In this document: piece by piece, positions 18,512-28,901 of the stretch
Layout of the letters: each line of letters opens with the position of its first letter
How positions within the stretch are numbered: position 1 is the stretch's first letter
DNA from: Symbiodinium natans
Lineage: Eukaryota; Sar; Dinophyceae; Suessiales; Symbiodiniaceae
DNA length: 35,000 nt
Assembly: GCA_905221605.1 (NCBI GenBank)
Contig: CAJNDS010000586.1
Location: 1-35,000, forward strand
Direction: 5' to 3'
Translations under genes and position numbers: made by a program
Notes under the pieces: model-generated
Databases searched by the model: none
Seen by the model: the letters and a program-made list of their open reading frames with translations, nothing else
Told to the model about the DNA's origin: nothing

Positions 18512-20943
18512 CTAGACGAAGAAGCGTTTCATCCTTTCAACTTCTGTAAGCTCTTCCACACTAAACCCTAAACCCTAAACCCTAAACCCTAAACCCTAAA
18601 CCCTAAACCCTAAACCCTAAACCCTAAACCCCAAACCCTAAACCCTAAACCCTAAACCCTAAACCCTAAATTCTAAACCCTAAACCCTAAACCCACCCGA
18701 AACCCTAAAACCCCTCTCTTAGCCCATGATCCCTCCGAGGGGCTGCGCAGTGAATCCACGGCATGGCTCATTGCACGTGTATGATCATCCGCCGCATCAA
18801 GGTACCTGAGCGTGACAACCCGGGCCGACGAAAGTATACGATACCTCTGTTGAATTTTGCAGACTTGGAGGGTTGAACACGTCCGTGCCGGGCTTGCAGA
18901 AGTAGGGAGCCCGGCAATTTTGCCAACCCTAAACCCTAAACCCGAAACCGTAAACCCTAAACCCTAAACCCGACCCAAAATACTTGGTGACCCTTGCCAC
19001 AAAGATGCGCATCCAGCTTTCGGCGGACTTGCCACCACATCGTGTCGAAGGTCTCCTGGGTTGGCCCTTAAACCCTCTGAATAATATTTATATATAGGGT
19101 TTAGGGTTTATAGGGTGTAGGGTTTAGGGTTTAGGGGTGGGCCCTTGTAAACCCTGATAAGAAAAATTACCTTATAAACCCAAACAAGGAAAATCAAAAA
19201 ATGGTCCCAAAAACTAACTTAGTCTCCAAGGCTTGGGCGACACTGGCGTCTCGCAGCTCGTCAAGGACTGACATCCTGGCAATGGGTTTAGGGTTTAGGG
19301 TTTAGGGTTTAGGGTTCAGGGTTTAGGGTTTAGGGTTTAGGGTTTAGGGTTTAGGGTTTAGGGTCCAGCCACTTCAACTTTCAAGACTTCCTAGGCCCAC
19401 CGGGAGTAACCAGGAATAATAAGGGTGCCCATTTTGGTTTTCAGGGGATTATAAGGGAACCCCAACCCTGAACAAGGAAAGAGCTTCTACCTGATCGTTC
19501 TACCAGCGATGAACCGACAGACCAGCATTCCAAGCGGGCTTTGCACACCTTCCGCGGGGCCCGCGTGTGAAAAAAACCCTAAACCCTAAACCCGAAAACA
19601 CTGAAACATGCTGAAGCCAACTCCAGGCAACTTGTTTGTCCAGTGTTGCTTGAACCTTTACTGAACTTGGAACTCCCGGCAAAAAAATATTTTTCTGTTT
19701 CTTAGGAATTATAGTGCCCAAAATCATAATTATAGCTGTTTCTTAGCAATTATAGAACCCCAAAATAAAAAAATGTTTCCAAGTATCACTAAGGAACCAC
19801 GTCTGCGCTGTCTTTGCCCGGCTCGCGGTCTGGTGGTACAGGCCAAGGACGTGTGCTCTGGCCTGGAGGAGCGAGCTCTGTTTGGGGGGGGCCCTCCACT
19901 TCTACTGTTTGCTTGAAAATCGCCCCAAAAAATGCGAAAAAAATAGCAATCCGTACATTCCCAAGGAAGAATACTCGAGCTTCTTTTCGGGGGTTCTTAT
20001 GCAATTCGTAGCTACCTGTAGGGAAGTTGAGGGTATTTTGCTTAAGGCTTTGGGGAAGCTAAGGAGGGCTTGGGGAAGTTTTATGAAGCTTAGGTTTTTT
20101 TTGGGAAGTTTCAGGCTTTTAGGGAAGCTTAGGGTTTTTTGGGGAAGCTTAGGGTTTTTGACTCAAGTTTAGGGTTTGGGGGGAGAGGCCTTGAGGAACT
20201 TGTTCATGTAGGCCACGGTTTCCAAGGAGTTCTGCTGCATCTCTTCCACACGCGAGAGCTTCTGGCTGCTGACGGCTGTCACCTTGAGTTGCGAGGACCG
20301 ACAAAGTGCAAGGCAGCCGCAGGCAGCATGGGGGTTTAGGGTTTAGGGTTTAGAAAACTGGGGACCCCCAAAATGGACCCCCAAATCGTAAGAATTCCCT
20401 TATAACAAGGACCCCACATAAGGTACCCCAAATATTCTAAACTCCCATGTTGCAATTCAACAGACATACACAGGAGCCAACAGACATCTCAGCTGGCTAC
20501 GGTTCCAGCTACAAAGTCGCGAAACTTCCGGAATAGTGTCCCCACCCCCCCCCCCCCTCCTGTGCAGTGAAGACTGTCCGGCAACTGTACAAATACAAAA
20601 CCAAACTTTGCTGACCTGGCGCTCGGGGGTCAGTGGAAAGCGCGAAACGCAAAGAAGGCAAACCAAACGAACAGTTGCTTCTTTAGCTTCTTTACACTCG
20701 GAAGCTTCCGAACACCTGCCGGATGACCAGAAGTGTCATCCCAAAGCCTAAACTTTCCCCTAAACCCTAAACCCTAAACCCTAAACCCCAAACCCCAAAC
20801 CCTAAACCCTAAACCCTAAACCCTAAACCCTAAACCCTAAACCCTAAACGGGCCTAACACCTAATCCAGCTCGGGCACTGTCGAGTGTAGCTGCGCGACC
20901 TCGCCTGCCATGGTGTGTAGGGAAGCCAAGCCCGAAACATTGC
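18512..20943 (-). CDS. Long split gene of unknown function, C-terminal exons
   Basis: Last eight exons of the chain, all minus strand: 20900-20943 (NVSGLASLHTMAGE), 20190-20282 (VTAVSSQKLSRVEEMQQNSL), 19798-19862 (ARAHVLGLYHQTASRAKTAQ), 19504-19548, 19219-19275 (MSVLDELRDASVAQALET), 18984-19055 (GGKSAESWMRIFVARVT), 18749-18805 (YLDAADDHTRAMSHAVDS) and 18512-18560 (VEELTEVERMKRFFV, then TAG). Phases match at each junction; acceptors are AG, donors GT or GC. The last acceptor is TTTAG|TGTGG at the edge of a CCCTAAA array. The region is helical and charged, suggesting a coiled or repeat-type structural protein; function unknown. The weakest links are the first exon of this part and the GC donor before the last exon. 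Confidence 0.55.
18558..18710 (-). repeat. Telomeric array (CCCTAAA on plus), about 20 copies
   Basis: Intronic array directly upstream, in sense, of the last exon of the long split gene. Its final TTTAG forms the acceptor. Confidence 0.95.
19284..19363 (+). repeat. Telomeric array (TTTAGGG), about 11 copies
   Basis: Lies in the intron between exons 19504-19548 and 19219-19275. One unit reads TTCAGGG. Confidence 0.95.
20758..20848 (-). repeat. Telomeric array (CCCTAAA on plus), about 12 copies
   Basis: Intron downstream, in sense, of exon 20900-20943. Confidence 0.95.
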
Positions 20944-20962
20944 CTGCAGAGGCAGGGCATCC

Positions 20963-21104
20963 TTAGGGTTAAGGGTTTAGGGTTAGGGTTTAGGGTTTAG
21001 GGTTTAGGGTTTAGGGTTTAGGGTTTAGGGTTTAGGGTTTAGGGTTTAGGGTTTAGGGTTTAGGGTTTAGGGTTTAGTGTTTAGGGTTTAGGGTTTAGGG
21101 TTTC
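20963..21104 (+). repeat. Telomeric array (TTTAGGG), about 19 copies
   Basis: Stands on the other side of exon 20900-20943 from the array at 20758-20848 and in opposite orientation, so the exon is flanked by inverted telomeric arrays. Confidence 0.95.
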
Positions 21105-21831
21105 CCATCACAGGGGAGCCTACTTGAAGGGCCACGGGTAGTTACAAGTGGGGTTAAAAGTACCCGAGATAAGGGTTACAACTGCAGTTGCCCGACTGCT
21201 ACCATGAACCTCCAAGTCAGGGACCCTAACCTTAACCCCACATACCCTAAAGGCTGGGCAAAGTTCTCTCTAGCACGAGAAGTCTTAAACCTCAAGTCCC
21301 CACAATCCCAAAGCCCAAAAAACCCTAAGCCCTAAAGCCCACATGCAACAATTCTAAACCTCTAAACCCCCAAGCCCCCCCTGCACCCCTGAACTCCTAA
21401 ACTTCCACAACCCGCCCCAAAGACCCAAACCCCAGACCTCTCAGCTTCCTAGACTTCCTAGTCCTGAACCCTAAACCCTAAACCCTAAACCCTAAAGCCT
21501 AAACCCTAAACCCTAAACCCTAAACCCCTCAACCCTAAACCCTGAAGCCCTCAAGCCCCTACACTTCCCATACCCTCATATAGGGGCTTGAAGAGTTAAA
21601 ATAGGGTTTTGGGGGGTTATTGTGGTATATGTATAAAGGGACCATAAGGGGATACTAGTAGTAAATTGTTCCGACCCTGATACTACCTAACCATCAACCC
21701 TAAACCCCGAAACCCCTGCACTTCCTATACCCTAAGCCCCAAGGCCCTCTCAAGTCAGAACCCTAAACCCTAAACCCTAAGCCCTAAACCCTAAACCCTG
21801 AACCCCAAACCCTAAACCCTAAACCCCAAAC

Positions 21832-24800
21832 CCCTCCCAAGTCTGCGCGTGCCTTGGTGTCGCCAGCGGCCCGCGAAGGCCTCCGAAGATTTTCCGAAGC
21901 TTTTGGGAGTTTAGGGTTTAGGATTTAGGGCTTTAGGGTTTAGGGTCTAGGGTTTTAGGGTTCAGGGTTTACGGTTTTAGGGTTCAGGGTTTAGGCTTGG
22001 GTTGAGGGTTTAGGTTTTTAGGGTTTTTAGGGTTTTAGGGTTTTAGGGTTTTAGGCTTTTAGGGTTTTAGGGTCCGCCGACCCTGGCGGCGTGTTGGATG
22101 GGTTTCTGGAGGTGAAAACCTCCCTCTTTCCCTCCTTACCCCCCCAAAACGCGGGGGGGGGGGGGGGGGGTATGGGGGGTCCCCGGCAGCTTTTCCGTGG
22201 AGGAACAGGACACCCACACCGCCACTCATGGACAGGGCATAGGGGCTCTTTTGGAAAAAACCGCCCTACCCCCCCCCCCCCCCCCTACCGCCCAAACAGC
22301 TTTTCGCCAGGCTACCGCACCCCGGGCTTAGGGTTTTAGGGTTTTAGGGTTTAGGGTTTAGGGTTAGGAAACGGTACCCCTTTTTGGTTTGAGGGAGCTT
22401 ATAAGGGAACCTAAACCCCAACAAAAAGGGAAGAAGGGCCTACTCTGAAAAATATAGTTGAGGGTTTAGGGTTTAGGGTTTAGGGTTTCGGATTAGGGGT
22501 TCGTACATATATATATATACACATATCAAATGAATATGAAGGGTTCAGAGACTATCCTAAGCCCTAAGCCCCAAAAACCCAGAAACCCTAAACCCCAAAC
22601 CCCAGCCCCCAAAGCCCAGAAACCCCATGGCAACAAATTCTCACCCTGAGGTCAGCACCCTCAACCCCAAGCCCCTAAAGAAGTGTGCATCCTGGAATTC
22701 CTCACCTCGCGGCCCTACACCCTAAATTTGCCCTAAACCCTAAACCCTAAACCCTAAACCCTAAACCCTAAACCCTAAACCCTAAACCCTAAACCCTAAA
22801 CCCTAAACCCTGTACCCCTAAACCCTGTACCCCCAAACCCTAAACCCTAAACCCTAAACCCTGTACCCCTAAACCCTGTACCCCTAAACCCTGTACCCCT
22901 AAACCCTAAACCCTAAACCCTAAACCCTAAACCCTAAACCCTAAACCCTAAACCCTAAACCCTAAACCCTAAACCCTAAACCCTAAACCCTAAACCCTAA
23001 ACCCTAAACCCTAAACCCTAAACCCTAAACCCTAAACCCTAAACCTAAACCCTAAACCCTAACCCCCCCCCCCCCCCCCCCCCCCCAAACAAAAAAAAAA
23101 AAACAAAATTGTGGCCCCGGAACCGCAGGCCTTGATGGCCCGCGCGCCGGCCAGGGACGCGCGCGTCTCCAGCGCGGCCTCCAGGGCTTCGCAGGAGTTA
23201 TTTTTTTGGGAGGGGGGGGGGGAGTTTTGCAGGGATTTTGGGATTTTGCGGTATGTTGGAGATTTTGCAGTGATATGGGGTGTTTTGGGAGATTTTGAGG
23301 AGATTTTTGGGGGTTTAGGTTTTTTCGGCCGGGGGGGCGGCGGGTGGTTAAGAGGTTAGGAGGGTTGAGCGGTTTGGGGGTTGGCGCGTTTGGGGGTAAG
23401 GGGTTAAGGCCGGGGGCTTAGGATAAAAAAGAAGCCTGGACAACATGTGACCTACAAGAGAGAGACAGAGAGGAGAGAGGAGAGAGGAGAGCAAGGAGAG
23501 AGGAGAGGGGAGAGGGAAGATGGGAGAGGGGAGAAGGGAGAAGGGAGAGGGGAGAGAGGAGAGAGGAGACAGGAGAGAGGAGAGCAAAGAGAGGAGAGCG
23601 GAGAGAGGAGAGCGGAGAGAGGAGAGCGGAGAGAGGAGAGCGGAGAGAGGAGAGAGGAGAAGGAGAAGGAGAAAGAGAAGGAGAAGGGAAAAACAAAGAC
23701 ACCTGATGGATGGAAGTCGTCGCGGACGTGTGCTTGCGACATTGGCGATGTGGACTCTGCGACCATTATACTGCCTTCTACTGCCCTACAGCTAGCATTT
23801 CTTGTTTGCTGCTGTCAGGCCCTAAGGGAATTCATCGCGAGAATTCGCTGCGAATTCCGTACCTGACTTCCTGATAAAATCTGCACGACACACTAATCGA
23901 CAGTCGCAAGCGGCTTGCCAAACCCTCGGATAATCCGGGCCAAGTCGCAAGACACAAGGGGTCCCTTAAGGATTCCTGTGCCTACCGGGTCTGATAACCC
24001 TCAAAAACTCTAGGGTTTAGGGTTGCAGGTGCACCCCAAACCCCAGCCCCGGATCCCCAAGCCGAAGCTGCACAAGAATGTGATACGCCACCCCCCCCCC
24101 TCCCCTCCTCACCCCCCCCTCCCCCCCCTCCCTCTAATGGGGTAAGAGTGGGGTATACAAGGGCCCTTCTGGGCCCATTCTAAGGGACCATGTAACCTCC
24201 TCAACCCTCCGCCCTAAACCCTCGACCCTCAACCCTCAACCCTAAACCCTAAACCCTAACCCTAAACCCTAAACCCTACACCGCATGCCTCTTGCGCCAC
24301 TGCCCGCAGCTCTTGGAATTGGGTGGCGAGTCCGCGGCGGATCTTGGAGGCCTCCAACCAGGGACTCCAATACCCCTGCTGTTCAGGAATATTCCGTAAA
24401 GTCGGTTTTTGGGCTTAGGGGTTTGGGTTTATGTAGGCCAATACCCCTTTTCTGGAATATTCCTTAAAGTATAAGAGGGTTAGGGTTTAGGGTTTAGGGT
24501 TGAGGGTTGAGGGTCGAGGGTTTAGGGCGGAGGGTTGAGGAGGTTACATGGTCCCTTAGAATGGGCCCAAGGGTTTAGGGTTTAGGGTTTAGGGTTTAGG
24601 GTTTAGGGTTTAGGGTTTAGGGTTTAGGGTTTAGGGTTTAAGTTTTAGGGTTTCGGGTTTAGGGTTATGTCCTTATAATTGTGTGGTTGAAGGAATATCC
24701 CTTAAGTAAGGGGTATTGGAGTCTCTGGGTAAGGCTCTGTGGCATTGCTTTTTTGGACTTGAGGGTTTCGGGTTTAGGGTTACACTTTAAAGGGTTTGGG

Positions 24801-27800
24801 TTTAGGGTTTAGGGTTTAGTTCTTCAGTTTGCGGGTTTGGGTTTATGTAGGGTACCTAGGAAGAAGCCAAGAGCTTCGGTTTCTGTTTGGGTACTTTATC
24901 CGAAGAATACAGCAAGGGGGTTCAAAGCAATTTCCTATGCAACGTGGGCTTTTAAGTTCTTGAGGTAGGGCTGAGGGGCCGCGAAAATAAGCAAAGAGCC
25001 AGCGGTGCATGGCTAGAGGCGGCCCCGAAGAGAAATAAAAGTGGATTCGGAGCAAGTAAAGGAGCTTGGGTGTGTCGCGATAAAACCGCGATTGACATCA
25101 ACTTGAGCCCTTTTCGCGATAGACGCACAAGCTTTGAAACACAACTGTTCGTTTCTCGTTCTTTGAACTCTTCGGGACAAAGCGCCATGCAATTACAAAC
25201 TGAAGTGTAGAAAGACCTTTGTGTGGTATTCATTCTCGCATTAAAAATACTCAGATGTCGTGCCAACCCAATAATCGACGCGAGAGCCAAAAATCGTACT
25301 GCGGCGTTTTATACATTGTAGATTCAAGGCCCTATTTCTTCGACACTTAACCTAAAACCATATACATATATATATATATAGTATGTATATACGAATGTAT
25401 GTATATATATACATATGCATATATATATATATGTATATGCACATCGTATAGGAAAAAGGGAAAATAGATCCTCATCCTCAAGTGGCACGCTTTGGCTGCC
25501 CAGCGCCTCCTCGACCAATAATGATCCGGACTCTTCCCCGACCTGAGCGCTGTCTTCGGCTGGCTTAGGGTCTAGGGTTTAGGGGTTAGGGTTTAGGGTC
25601 TAGGGTCTATGGTCTAGGATTTAGGGCTTAGTGTTTGGGGTTTAGTTTGGGGTTTAGGGTTTAGGGTTTGGGGTTTAGGGTTTAGGGTGGCCAGAGCTCA
25701 GAAAGGTGTGCTGCAAGTTGCAGTGAGGCGGCGTAATGCTCAAGGAGAAGCTGGGTGTTCTTGCCAATGATCTCGACCGCCTCTTCCAATGCTCGCAGGA
25801 TCGCATCATCCCCCTTTCCTGTCGAAGAGTCGGTGGGGTTTAGGGTTTAGGGTTTACGGTTTAGGGTTTAGGGTAATCCCTTTCTGAGGAGTGCGGGACC
25901 CAGCTAAACAAGCTTTCATGCGTGAGGCAGGGATTGCTTGGGAAGGCAGCCCCTGCCCTTCCTGGACTATTATTTGCTTCAGAACCCACCCAAAAACTCA
26001 AGATTTCAATCCCTATATTGCTCTTGTCAGGAAGAATATAGGTGTGTATATATATATATATATATAGATACTTATTTATTGTTTTAGTTGGTTTTTGTTT
26101 GGGGGGGGGGGGTGTTTTCTAGATTTCTTAAGCAAATAGAAGTGGATGCATCACCAGACGTCCGATTGCGGCTTTCCAAAGAATCGGGGTCCTTCTTTGG
26201 GGTCGATTCTGCTTCACTTTGGGTATAAAGGGGGAACCCCCTTTCTAAAGAGACTTCCCCCCTAAACCCAAACCCCAAACCCTAAACCCTAAACCCTAAA
26301 CCTTAACCCTAAACCCTAAACCCCTAAACCCCTACACCCTAAACCCTAAACCCCTAAACCCCTACACCCTAAACCCTAAACCCTAAACCCTCCCTGCATC
26401 GGTGTGTACGCACAAAGCAGTCCGAATGTGACCGAGCGTCGCACGGCATCTCGGATGCAGTGAAGATCGCAGAAGGTTCTGGCAAATCCATGCCTTGAGG
26501 GTTTAGGGTTTAGGGTTGAGGGTTTAGGGTTTAGGGTTTAGGGTTTAGGGGCTTAGGGATTAAGGATCATCAGACACCCGAAGGCCCTGAAACCCTACAC
26601 CCCAAGCCCGAAAGCCAAGGAAAAACCGGCGGAGTTGCTGAATCGGATTGCAGTCGTCGTGACCCGCTTGCTCGAAGTGCATCTCGTGCCTTACATTTGC
26701 GAGCTCAACGGAATTTACATGGGGTTTACCACAAATATAGGCCACCCAAGTAGTAGGATTCCCTTATAATAATGACCCCAATAAGGTGCCCTTAATTTCG
26801 GAAACCTTCACTTGTTCTCAGTATAGATTAGGTTAAGTGCCACATGTCCCCCCGACCCTTCAATGCGGGCAGCCAAAACCCTCAATCCCTACAAAGAACA
26901 AGAAGGGGGAATGGACATACGTGTCGTGCAGGATCTACAAAGCGCCCTCTTGGTTCGAATGTGCCTTCACCCAGGCGCATCTCCTGTTTTGGAAGTCGTT
27001 CAGGGCTCAGGGAGTGACGTTTAGGGTCTCGGGCCTGGCACGCGGAGCAACGCTCAAGCGCCCGTTTACGTCATCCGCTGCCGTTGGGGTTCCTATGCGC
27101 AGACCAACTTCAGCTGAAGAGAGGTAAGCCTAAACTGCCCTAAATCCTTACCCCCAGACCCAGCCTGCAACATCCCAAATGCTAGAAACCCAAGAAACCC
27201 TGGAAAGCGCTAGAAAACCCCAGCCACCCTAGAAATCCTAGAAACCCAAGAAACCCTCGTAACCCCCTAGAAACCCTAGGAGCCCTAGAAACCCCAACGA
27301 GCGGCTGCTGCATGGCAATGTCTTCTCCCAGCTGAATGGTGTTAAAGTACCAGGTGCCTCGGAAGGATGCAGAAGCTGTCCGGTGGTAAGAGGCTGCGAT
27401 GCCTTCGGGGCGGCCTAGGGTTTAGGGTTTAGGGTTTTGGGTTTGGGGTTTAGGGGTGATCGGATCCTCCACACAACTTCATGCAACTTGGATTCGCAGC
27501 ACATCTTCCTCTACACTCCCTGGACGGAGACACTGAGCAACCACCCTAAACCCTAAACCCCAAACCCCAAACCCTAAACCCTAAACCCCAAACCCTAAAC
27601 CCTACACCCAAACCCTTAAACCCCGAACACTGGGGGCTGTGCTGTAAGCAGCCAGAATGGAGCCCGGCTGGAACTCGAAACCTGCACCGATGGGCGCAGC
27701 CTGCACACCAGCAGAGTACACTTCGAGCAAGAGCCTTCCTCTACTCCCCTTAGAACCTTAACAAAAAATATTTCAATACTTTATATCCTCTTGGGTTATA

Positions 27801-28811
27801 TAAACAAAAATATTACTAAACATACTGTTTTTTAATATCCTCTTGGGTTTTGTATAAACAAAAATAAAGAAGAATTCCCAAGGGGGATATAGCTTCCTCA
27901 AGGACGGATCATGCTTTCTGGCGTCTGTGAGGTACGTCGCGGCTCGTGTGCTGTCGATAGCTCGGGAAGGAAGGGTTATGGGTTGGGGTTTAGGGTTTAG
28001 GGTTTAGGGTTTAGGGTTTAGGGTTTAGGGTTTAGGGTTTAGGGTTTAGGGTTTAGGGTTTAGGGTTTAGGGTTTAGGGTTTAGGGTTTAGGGTTTAGGG
28101 TTTAGGGTTTAGGGTTTAGGGTTTAGGGTTTAGGGTTTAGGGTTTAGGGTTTAGGGTTTAGGGTTTAGGGTTTAGAAATTACTAAGGGTTCAGGTCCGGG
28201 GAAGTTTCGAGGAGTTTCGTTTTTGGATTTTTCTTAATAATTTCAAGTTACAGGGGGCTTGAGGGTTTAGGGTTTAGGGTTTAGGGTGTGCGCGCTATGC
28301 GACACGGATCAGAATGTGGGGGTCTCCAACAAGTCTTGAACAGGAGACAGGAGACATCTAAGGACCCTAAACCCTAAACCCTAAACCCTAAACCCTAAAC
28401 CCTAAACCCTTGATCGAAAGGCTCGGGGGCCTCCACTTCGGGCATGCCGTCAGCATACGCCATGATCAAGTCCTCTCAGCAGCTGGGGCCCTTCTGGGCT
28501 AAACCCTAAACCCTAAACCCTAAACCCTAAACCCTAAACCCTAAACCCTAAACCGTAAACCGAGCGTAGCTGCTACCCTCAAGCCTCGGAAGCCAAGGAC
28601 TACCATCTGCTTAAGAAGCCAAAAAAAAAAAGAATCCCCATATCACCCGTGCAAGGAAGAATATCTGCATTTTCTTGGGGGGGCTCTTAAGCAATTCGTA
28701 GAGGAGAGGAAGCCTCAACTGCAAGCCCCCGATGCGAAGGCACCTGCCCTATCCTGCCCTGAAGGGACTGTCCCGCGCGTAGTCGAAGCCCATGGTGTGG
28801 TAGTTGTGTGC
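21832..28811 (-). CDS. Long split gene of unknown function, central exons
   Basis: Sixteen exons join in one frame: 28758-28811 (AHNYHTMGFDYARDSPFR), 28408-28472 (DLIMAYADGMPEVEAPEPF), 28311-28357, 27897-27960 (IDSTRAATYLTDARKHDPSL), 27629-27734 (VYSAGVQAAPIGAGFEFQPG), 27481-27532 (CLRPGSVEEDVLRIQVA), 27293-27414 (SYHRTASASFRGTWYFNTIQ), 27152-27164 (a 13-nt microexon), 27035-27113 (EVGLRIGTPTAADDVNGRL), 26921-27005 (MRLGEGTFEPRGRFVDPARH), 26627-26703 (LANVRHEMHFEQAGHDD), 26393-26493 (HGFARTFCDLHCIRDAVRRS), 25700-25818 (ILRALEEAVEIIGKNTQLLL), 24282-24351 (ASKIRRGLATQFQELRAVAQ), 23124-23186 (LEAALETRASLAGARAIKAC) and 21849-21899 (alternative end 21832). Strong donors include CAC|GTATGT and G|GTAAGG. 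Telomeric arrays fill most introns. No family recognised. Introns of 29 and 38 nt are suspiciously short. Confidence 0.6.
21907..22367 (+). repeat. TTTTAGGG (8-bp) variant blocks with G and C runs
   Basis: Units of GGGTTTTA dominate 22010-22073 and 22327-22350, beside ordinary TTTAGGG units. Between them are G18-type and C17-type homopolymers. Intronic. Confidence 0.85.
22731..23063 (-). repeat. Longest telomeric array, with CCCTGTA interspersed units
   Basis: About 330 bp of CCCTAAA. At 22810-22900 a CCCTGTACCCCTAAA unit recurs about five times as a higher-order variant. The array ends at a run of about 23 C followed by an A-rich run (23064-23103), which abuts the donor side of exon 23124-23186. 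Confidence 0.95.
23450..23690 (+). repeat. Purine tract (GGAGA/GAGAGG)
   Basis: 240 bp of almost pure A and G, with AGAGGAGAGCGG units. All frames are open over it, but the peptides are only Arg/Glu/Gly or Ser/Leu/Pro runs. It lies in an intron of the long split gene. Confidence 0.95.
23700..24160. other. Intron sequence with GAATTC cluster and C-runs; no exon chosen
   Basis: Three GAATTC sites lie within about 25 bp near 23828-23860. The plus strand is open from the purine tract to 23866, but I could not place splice sites that fit. C-rich runs follow at about 24090-24135. Confidence 0.4.
24170..24263 (+). repeat. Left arm of a 94-bp perfect inverted repeat
   Basis: From the T before GGGCCCATTCTAAGGGACCA to the end of a CCCTAAACCCTAACCCT run. 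Reverse complement of 24476-24569. It contains both unique and telomere-like sequence, so it is not just two arrays facing each other. Confidence 0.9.
24352..25699. other. Large intron: telomeric arrays, a unique stretch and a TA microsatellite
   Basis: Holds TTTAGGG arrays at about 24572-24665 and 25565-25688, a 500-bp unique stretch (24840-25340) without a convincing exon, and alternating TA/GTATATA sequence at about 25360-25440. GGGGTATTGGAGTC near 24708 is the reverse complement of GACTCCAATACCCC near 24363. Confidence 0.5.
24476..24569 (-). repeat. Right arm of the 94-bp perfect inverted repeat
   Basis: Reads as the exact reverse complement of 24170-24263. The 212-bp spacer holds one exon (24282-24351) of the long split gene. 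Confidence 0.9.
27985..28175 (+). repeat. Perfect telomeric array (TTTAGGG), about 27 copies
   Basis: The longest error-free array. It sits in the 350-nt intron between exons 28311-28357 and 27897-27960, in antisense orientation to the gene. Confidence 0.95.
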
Positions 28812-28901
28812 CTCTCAAAGAGACGCACGGCTGCCACAGCTTGCAGCACTCTTTAGGGTTTGGGGGCCTTGAGGGTTCAGGGCTTAGGGTTTGCAGTGCT
28901 C

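Noticed and set aside
23447-23866. 139-codon plus-strand frame rich in Arg and Glu
   Set aside because: Mostly the purine tract; its tail is not obviously linked to any gene.
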